DNA from: Candidatus Vogelbacteria bacterium
GTDB taxonomy: Bacteria; Patescibacteriota; Minisyncoccia; Phycocordibacterales; XYD1-FULL-46-19
Length of the DNA stretch: 9,579 nucleotides
Assembly: GCA_026395035.1 (NCBI GenBank)
Contig: JAPLZN010000063.1
Span: 1-9,579, forward strand
Reading direction: 5' to 3'
Part shown: positions 5,134-9,579 of the stretch, in pieces
Layout: every line of letters starts with the position of its first letter
How positions within the stretch are numbered: position 1 is the stretch's first letter
The notes under the pieces: model-generated
What the model saw: the letters and a program-made list of their open reading frames with translations, nothing else
The model's database searches: none
What the model was told of the DNA's origin: nothing
Position numbers and translations under genes: made by a program

Positions 5134-7199
5134 AATACGACCGACTATCAATAATTATCCCTTGTTACAACTGCCAAGAAACACTGACGGAAGCGGTAGA
5201 ATCAGTTTATCGTCAAAACCTGACGGTTCCTTTTGAGATCGTAATGGTAAACGATTCCTCAACCGACAACACGCGAAAAATAATGGCGATATTGGGGAAA
5301 AAACATCCGGAAATTAAAATCTTCGATCATCCAAAAAACTTGGGGGGCGGAGCCGCCAGGAATACCGCCGTAGCCAAATCGGTAAGCGAAGTAATATTTT
5401 GTCTCGACAGCGATGACATTTTGGGCGATGGCACTCTAGGCAAAATGTTCGCTTTTCTTCTAGGAAAGCAGGCCGATGCGATCGGCATCAGTACCTCCAT
5501 CAAGTTCAACGGCCAAGATTTAAACGATATCGCTTTTACTAACAATTTTGACTATGTCGGGGAAAAGATCCCTTTTGAAAGTCTTTTTGAGAAGGACCGG
5601 CCCAGATGTCCGCTGTACTCGACATTTATGTTCACTAAAAAAGCCTTCTTGATCGCCGGAGGCTACCCGACGAGTCACGGGTTTGATACTCAGGGCCTGG
5701 CTTGGCGTTTTTTGGCTAATGGCCTAAGCGCTTATACTTGTCCGAACACTATTTATTACCATCGGATCAATTTCCACCGATCTTACTATCAGAAGGAATA
5801 CGAAGAAGGCCGGACCAACCATAATTGGTTTAAGGTGTATGAAGAATTTCTTTATTTATTTGACGAAAAAATACAAAAAGATATTTTGGATTTCGATCTG
5901 AACGATCACCGGCAAACATTAACTGGTTTTATTCTCCAACACGAAAGAATACTGCGCCCCGATGTAACAGAGTTCATCAAACCAGCCGGACGAGAAAATT
6001 ATGAACAGTTTTTAAAAATGGATCCCAAAGCAGGCCCGACCGACTACTACTGGCTCGGTTCAAAAAAAATGACCGAGGGTAAGGCCACGGAAGCGCTCAC
6101 TTACCTGTCCAAAGCCTTAGATCTGGGACTCGCAAATGGCCATGTCTACCAGAAATTAATGGCCCTCGATTATCAATTCGAAGAACCGGACCAAGCCAAA
6201 GCCCGGCTCGGCGTAAAAAAACTGGAAGCTTATCAAAGACAAGGGCGTGGCCTATTCTTGCCGATCAGAATTTATCGCAAGCTAAAAAAAATAATATCAG
6301 GCGAGCCACGAAAATACTGGCTCATAATCAAAGAACGCTGGAACAGCTCGGCAAACAAAATATTGTTTTTAAACTGGGTAATTCTGCGTTTTAGAAAAAT
6401 GTTCCTGATTGGATTCAATGATGAAGAAGACCGCTCTAACCCCGTCGATATCGTGATCCCGACGGTTCTAAAAGACCATCCTCTTTTGGAATATGTAATA
6501 TCGGCTTTAAAAAATATTCGCCAACCGATCAACAAGATATTCATCATCTCCCCCGCCGGACAGGCTATCGAAGACTTCTGTCGTCGCCACGACTGCGTCT
6601 TTATCGACGAACATTCTGTTTTGGGCTACGGGAAAGAGTCTATTGACTACCAAGTGAACGGTCTCGATCGTAGTGGTTGGATATTCCAGCAACTGCTAAA
6701 ACTTTCCGGCGATAAGATCGTTGAAATGGAGAACTACTTTTTGATCGATTCCGATACTATTCTGATCAGACCTCATTCTCTTATCGAAAAAGGAAAGTTT
6801 ATTTTGTTTGAAAATGAAGAATGGAACGAACCATACTTCAAGTCATTTGAAAAGATGTTCGGCTACCCAGTGAGAAATCGCCTGTCATTTACCTCGCACA
6901 TGATGATCATAAATGTCGAAAAATTAAGGGAATTAAAAAAAGAATTGGAGGACAGAAACCATCGCTCCTGGGATAAGGTTTATTTGTCAACTATTGACCA
7001 GGATGAAATAGCCTGCGTTTCAGATTACGATACCTATGCCGACTGGCTGTGGATCCATTACCCCGAAACCGTTATCAGGAGGCCCCTCTACAATAAAACC
7101 GTACATCGAGACGGCCTCATGCCACCAGACCAACTGGCCCTTAAATATGGCGGTAGATTTCGGTCAATCTCCTTCCATAGTTACCGCCAAAAGCATTAG
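5130..7199 (+). CDS. Two-domain glycosyltransferase: GT2, TPR-like linker, DUF6492-like domain; 3' end cut by MITE
   Basis: Residues 1 to about 230 are a GT2 GT-A domain: LSIIIPCYN (6-14), IVMVNDSSTDNT (37-48), LGGGAARNTA (71-80) and the DSDD metal site (93-96). Residues about 290-370 look like one or two TPR repeats (YWLGSKKMTEGKATEALTY, then LGLANGHVYQKL). Residues about 437-689 form a second domain: PVDIVIPTVLKDHPLLE, YFLIDSDTILIRP with a DSD at 540-542, SFTSHMMIIN (586-595) and CVSDYDTYADWLW (629-641). This pattern matches DUF6492 proteins as I know them, a nucleotide-diphospho-sugar-transferase-like fold. It probably adds two sugars, or one domain binds while the other transfers. The start overlaps the methyltransferase stop (ATGA), and AGGA sits a few bases upstream. 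The TAG stop (7197-7199) uses the first base of MITE copy 2; without the element the frame continues for 16 more residues (7386-7433). The encoded protein is thus slightly shortened but probably folded. Confidence 0.87.
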   Translation: MKYDRLSIIIPCYNCQETLTEAVESVYRQNLTVPFEIVMVNDSSTDNTRKIMAILGKKHPEIKIFDHPKNLGGGAARNTAVAKSVSEVIFCLDSDDILGDGTLGKMFAFLLGKQADAIGISTSIKFNGQDLNDIAFTNNFDYVGEKIPFESLFEKDRPRCPLYSTFMFTKKAFLIAGGYPTSHGFDTQGLAWRFLANGLSAYTCPNTIYYHRINFHRSYYQKEYEEGRTNHNWFKVYEEFLYLFDEKIQKDILDFDLNDHRQTLTGFILQHERILRPDVTEFIKPAGRENYEQFLKMDPKAGPTDYYWLGSKKMTEGKATEALTYLSKALDLGLANGHVYQKLMALDYQFEEPDQAKARLGVKKLEAYQRQGRGLFLPIRIYRKLKKIISGEPRKYWLIIKERWNSSANKILFLNWVILRFRKMFLIGFNDEEDRSNPVDIVIPTVLKDHPLLEYVISALKNIRQPINKIFIISPAGQAIEDFCRRHDCVFIDEHSVLGYGKESIDYQVNGLDRSGWIFQQLLKLSGDKIVEMENYFLIDSDTILIRPHSLIEKGKFILFENEEWNEPYFKSFEKMFGYPVRNRLSFTSHMMIINVEKLRELKKELEDRNHRSWDKVYLSTIDQDEIACVSDYDTYADWLWIHYPETVIRRPLYNKTVHRDGLMPPDQLALKYGGRFRSISFHSYRQKH

Positions 7200-7384
7200 A
7201 GTCTGTCCACGATCTAATGTCTAGGTAAAATGTCCGAATTTCGAGCGAAAATCATGAAAAACGAGAAAGTGTAGTGAGCTACTCTGACGAGTGATGAATG
7301 ATTTGCAGCCGAAATTCGGACATTTTGACAGACAAGTGCTGGATTTTGAGTTTAGACAGAAGCGGTTAGATTGTGAACAGGCTC
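7199..7384 (-). mobile_element. MITE-like element, copy 2 (186 bp, inverted relative to copy 1)
   Basis: Terminal inverted repeats are 7199-7217 (GAGTCTGTCCACGATCTAA) and 7366-7384 (reverse complement GAGCCTGTTCACAATCTAA), 16 of 19 identical, flanked by direct TTA at 7196-7198 and 7385-7387. A perfect 17-bp internal inverted repeat pairs AAAATGTCCGAATTTCG (7227-7243) with its complement (7310-7326). The reverse complement matches copy 1 along its whole length except for the two GC-rich inserts. The two ends are not equivalent (an extra segment around 7327-7365 lies at one end only), which fixes the orientation. It has no transposase frame. The different target duplications show the two copies inserted independently. 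Confidence 0.85.
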
Positions 7385-7385
7385 T

Positions 7386-7436
7386 TACCCCAGCCTTACC
7401 TCGGACAGTTGGAAAAAAGCGCAGATTGCTTTATAA
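7386..7436 (+). pseudogene. Detached 3' tail of the large glycosyltransferase gene
   Basis: Removing MITE copy 2 and one TTA copy joins codon 689 (CAT) to TAC at 7386-7388, in frame. It then reads YPSLTSDSWKKAQIAL and stops at TAA 7434-7436. The tail lies in the same frame, has a normal amino-acid mix and ends 35 bp before the next gene, as expected of a compact operon. It is no longer translated as part of the protein. Random sequence could stay open for 16 codons, so comparison with an uninterrupted relative is the test. Confidence 0.65.
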
Positions 7437-7437
7437 T
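7409..7437 (+). promoter_or_regulatory. Candidate sigma-70-type promoter for the dehydrogenase gene
   Basis: TTGGAA (7409-7414) and a perfect TATAAT (7432-7437) are separated by 17 bp and would start transcription near 7444, about 28 bases before the ATG at 7472. The -10 overlaps the ancestral stop codon of the upstream gene, so it may be partly chance. It would let the dehydrogenase and following methyltransferase be expressed even if MITE copy 2 weakens read-through. Confidence 0.5.
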
Positions 7438-7471
7438 TGGGAACATAATTAAATTAATTTAAGAGAAACCC

Positions 7472-8827
7472 ATGTTAAACGACGCCAAACAGGCCCTCGC
7501 CAGCGGAGCTGTGGAAGCTAAGAAACACAATATATCCATTGTGGGTCTAGGTAAATTGGGCGCCTGTATGGTCGCCGCCTACGCCAGCAAGGGTCACAAA
7601 GTCATCGGTATAGACATTGATCAATCAGCCGTTGACGCTATTAACAACGGACAGTCCCCGGTCCAAGAAACCGATTTGCAAAAATACATCAGCGAAAACC
7701 GGGAAAGAATCTCTGCTGAGTCAACCTACAGTCGGGCCATAAATGAATCCGAAATCACTTTTATTATTGTTCCCACTCCAAGCACTGAAACGGGAAGCTT
7801 CTCTGTCGACTATGTAAAGAGCGCCTGCACCGAAATTGGCAAAGTATTAAAACAAAAGACCGGCTTCCATTTGGTCGTCGTCACCAGCACCGTATTACCA
7901 GGCGACTGCGAGAACAAGATCATCCCGGTACTGGAAGAAAGTTCGGGGAAAAAATGCGGGGTGGATTTCGGTTTTTGTTACAATCCGGAGTTCATTGCAA
8001 TCGGATCGGTCATTCACGACCTGCTGAATCCCGACTTGTTCCTGTTTGGAGAATTCGATAAAAAATCCGGCGACATACTGGAAGAATTTTATTCCGTTTC
8101 ATCCAATAACGGAGCCAGATCGGTCCGCATGAGTATCCCGAGTGCCGAGTTGGCAAAAATCAGCCTTAACCATTTCATGACTCTAAAGATCACTTTCGCC
8201 AATATGCTTGCCGAGGTCGCGCAAGCAATTCCAGGAGTCAATGTCGATGATGTTACCGAGGCCCTGGGCGGAGACACGAGAATAGGAAAAAAATATTTGC
8301 GGGGTGGATTGGGTTACGGCGGACCCTGCTTCCCGCGAGACAATCGCGCCTTCGCCGCCATGGCCGGTTTACGGGGAATCTCCGTACCGTTTGCGCAAAT
8401 TACCGATACTTACAATAAAAGTATCATCGATCGCATGGTCAAAATACTGGCGGAAAAAACCGGGCCAGAGGATACGATCGGAATCGTCGGATTAAGCTAT
8501 AAACCGGGAACCGGCTTATGCGAAGAATCCCAGGGACTGATCGTCGCTAAAAAATTGGCCGAGTTGGGCCGTAAGGTGACAGTTTTTGAACCGAGCGGGC
8601 ACTACCACGCAAAAACCTTGCTGGGCGATGCCGTCTCCTACTGCGAAAATCTTGACGCACTATTAGATAAAGCTGACCTCGTCTTCCTGACAAATTGGGA
8701 CCGCAACAACCTGGAAATTAAAGACAAAGTTGCCGGTCGAAAAATTACGATTGTCGATCCCTGGAGACAATTCCCCAATGGATCCTTTTCCGCCCCCGCA
8801 ATTTATCTGCCGTTAGGTAGAAACTAA
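7472..8827 (+). CDS. UDP-glucose/GDP-mannose dehydrogenase family (nucleotide-sugar dehydrogenase)
   Basis: A cytosolic enzyme that oxidises the C6 hydroxyl of a nucleotide sugar twice, using two NAD+, to give the uronic acid donor. UDP-glucose to UDP-glucuronate is the usual case, but UDP-HexNAc or GDP-mannose are possible. After a 20-residue leader comes the NAD-binding fold ISIVGLGKLG (21-30, GxGxxG). Further family marks are VPTPSTETGSFS (100-111), TSTVLPG (138-144), YNPEFIAIGS (170-179), SAELAKISLNHFMTLKI (224-240) with the catalytic-helix Lys229 and Asn233, and GYGGPCFPRD (281-290) with the nucleophile Cys286. The C-terminal NAD/sugar domain starts at IGIVGLSYKPGTG. Length (451) is normal. 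There the usual 'TDD-RES' is replaced by TGLCEES (346-353 region), so the Arg often seen is Glu. A weak purine run (AAGAGA) precedes the ATG. It lies 13 bp before the next gene. Confidence 0.9.
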   Translation: MLNDAKQALASGAVEAKKHNISIVGLGKLGACMVAAYASKGHKVIGIDIDQSAVDAINNGQSPVQETDLQKYISENRERISAESTYSRAINESEITFIIVPTPSTETGSFSVDYVKSACTEIGKVLKQKTGFHLVVVTSTVLPGDCENKIIPVLEESSGKKCGVDFGFCYNPEFIAIGSVIHDLLNPDLFLFGEFDKKSGDILEEFYSVSSNNGARSVRMSIPSAELAKISLNHFMTLKITFANMLAEVAQAIPGVNVDDVTEALGGDTRIGKKYLRGGLGYGGPCFPRDNRAFAAMAGLRGISVPFAQITDTYNKSIIDRMVKILAEKTGPEDTIGIVGLSYKPGTGLCEESQGLIVAKKLAELGRKVTVFEPSGHYHAKTLLGDAVSYCENLDALLDKADLVFLTNWDRNNLEIKDKVAGRKITIVDPWRQFPNGSFSAPAIYLPLGRN

Positions 8828-8840
8828 AAACATAAGCCTC

Positions 8841-9579
8841 ATGGAAAAAAACATCCTGGACGTTAAGGAGTACTGGAACGACCGGCCTTGCAACATCAGA
8901 CATTCAAATAAACCGATTGGCACAAGAGAGTACTTCGCAGAAGTTGAGAAACGAAAGTATTTTGTCGAACCGCACATCCCGGTTTTAGCCGAATTCGAAA
9001 AGTGGAAAGGTAAAAAGGTACTGGAGATAGGCTGCGGAATCGGCACCGATACGATCAATTTTCTGCGCGCCGGCGCGACCGTAACTTCGGTCGATTTATC
9101 GGCCGAATCAGTCAAGATCGCAAAACAAAGAGCGGAGGTTTACGGCTATCAAGATCAGGTAAAGTTTTTTGTGGGTGATGCCGAGAAATTAACTGAATTT
9201 GTTCCAGTCGAGCAGTACGATCTGGTGTATTCTTTTGGCGTTATCCATCACACCGTTACCCCAAAAAATGTCATTAAGGAAGCCATCAAATATCTTAAAC
9301 CGGGCGGTCTTTTCAAGATCATGGTTTATTACCGGTATTCATGGAAGGTTATCTGGATCATCATCCGTTACGGTAAATTTAATTTCTTTAAAGCCAAGGA
9401 ACTTATCCCCCAACACTCGGAAGCCCAGTTTGGTTCTCCGATCACCTTCACTTATAATAAAAAGGAACTGGCAGACCTGCTCTCCCCCCTCCGGATTGTC
9501 GATGTATTTGTTGATCACATTTTTCCGTATTCAATTCCCGAATATCGCAATTATCAGTACAAGAAAGTTTGGTATTTTC
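8841..9579 (+). CDS. Class I SAM-dependent methyltransferase (Methyltransf_11/25-like), partial
   Basis: Open from ATG 8841 through 246 codons to the window edge; the C-terminus is outside. Motif I is VLEIGCGIGTD (60-70), motif II SVDLSAESV (83-91), and VGDAEKL (111-117) is the next strand. YDLVYSFGVIHHT (126-138) and YLKPGGLFKIMVYY (151-164) match UbiE/Methyltransf_11-like enzymes. The N-terminal YWNDRPC and the extended C-terminal half with IPQHSEAQFGSPITFTY resemble methyltransferases in surface-glycan and natural-product clusters. It most likely methylates a sugar hydroxyl or carboxyl; the acceptor is unknown. With only 13 bp after the dehydrogenase stop it is probably co-transcribed with it. 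No Shine-Dalgarno sequence is seen. It is unlike the methyltransferase at 4315-5133 outside the SAM fold, so it is not a recent duplicate. Confidence 0.87.
   Translation, partial: MEKNILDVKEYWNDRPCNIRHSNKPIGTREYFAEVEKRKYFVEPHIPVLAEFEKWKGKKVLEIGCGIGTDTINFLRAGATVTSVDLSAESVKIAKQRAEVYGYQDQVKFFVGDAEKLTEFVPVEQYDLVYSFGVIHHTVTPKNVIKEAIKYLKPGGLFKIMVYYRYSWKVIWIIIRYGKFNFFKAKELIPQHSEAQFGSPITFTYNKKELADLLSPLRIVDVFVDHIFPYSIPEYRNYQYKKVWYF

Noticed and set aside
3090..7384. Composite transposon formed by the two repeats
   Set aside because: Each copy has its own target duplication (TAA and TTA). A composite unit would show one duplication at its outer edges only.

Overview
The window looks like part of a surface-polysaccharide (capsule, O-antigen-like or exopolysaccharide) locus of an uncultivated bacterium. 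Tightly packed glycan genes with ATGA overlaps, few clear Shine-Dalgarno sites, moderate GC, REP-like and MITE-like repeats between genes, and the protein mix recall Patescibacteria/CPR genomes. No single gene here fixes the taxonomy, so this is inference. TAA, TAG and TGA all act as stops, so a recoded TGA is unlikely.

Layout: (i) At 1-212, minus strand, is the 5' part of an FAD-dependent oxidoreductase of the DAO type, running off the left edge. (ii) At 213-723 is a 0.5 kb divergent intergenic region holding two REP-like inverted-repeat blocks (321-391 and 497-607). (iii) From about 733 to 7199 runs a plus-strand cluster: a Wzx-like flippase that seems to lack its first membrane helix; a family 2 glycosyltransferase, translationally coupled; a putative exostosin/GT47-like glycosyltransferase; a SAM methyltransferase; and a large protein with a GT2 domain, a TPR-like middle and a second nucleotide-sugar-transferase-like domain resembling DUF6492. 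(iv) After a candidate promoter come a UDP-glucose/GDP-mannose dehydrogenase family enzyme (7472-8827) and a second SAM methyltransferase cut by the right edge.

Together the genes fit one pathway. The dehydrogenase would make a nucleotide-activated uronic acid, three glycosyltransferase proteins (four candidate catalytic domains) would assemble a repeat unit, the methyltransferases would methylate sugars or cap the chain, and the flippase would export lipid-linked units. No initiating sugar transferase, polymerase or chain-length regulator is visible, so the locus probably continues outside the window.

The most interesting structure is not a gene. Two copies of one non-autonomous MITE-like element (3090-3402 and 7199-7384) lie in opposite orientations. 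Each has 19-bp imperfect terminal inverted repeats starting GAG and its own 3-bp target duplication (TAA/TAA and TTA/TTA). One copy landed exactly on the stop codon of the first GT2 gene and left it intact, turning a 10-bp gap into about 330 bp. The other cut into the 3' end of the large glycosyltransferase, and its first base completes a new TAG stop; the lost 16-codon tail can still be read on the far side. Copy 1 also carries two GC-rich, hairpin-forming inserts absent from copy 2. I found no evidence of a new defence or CRISPR-like system, and no RNA gene.
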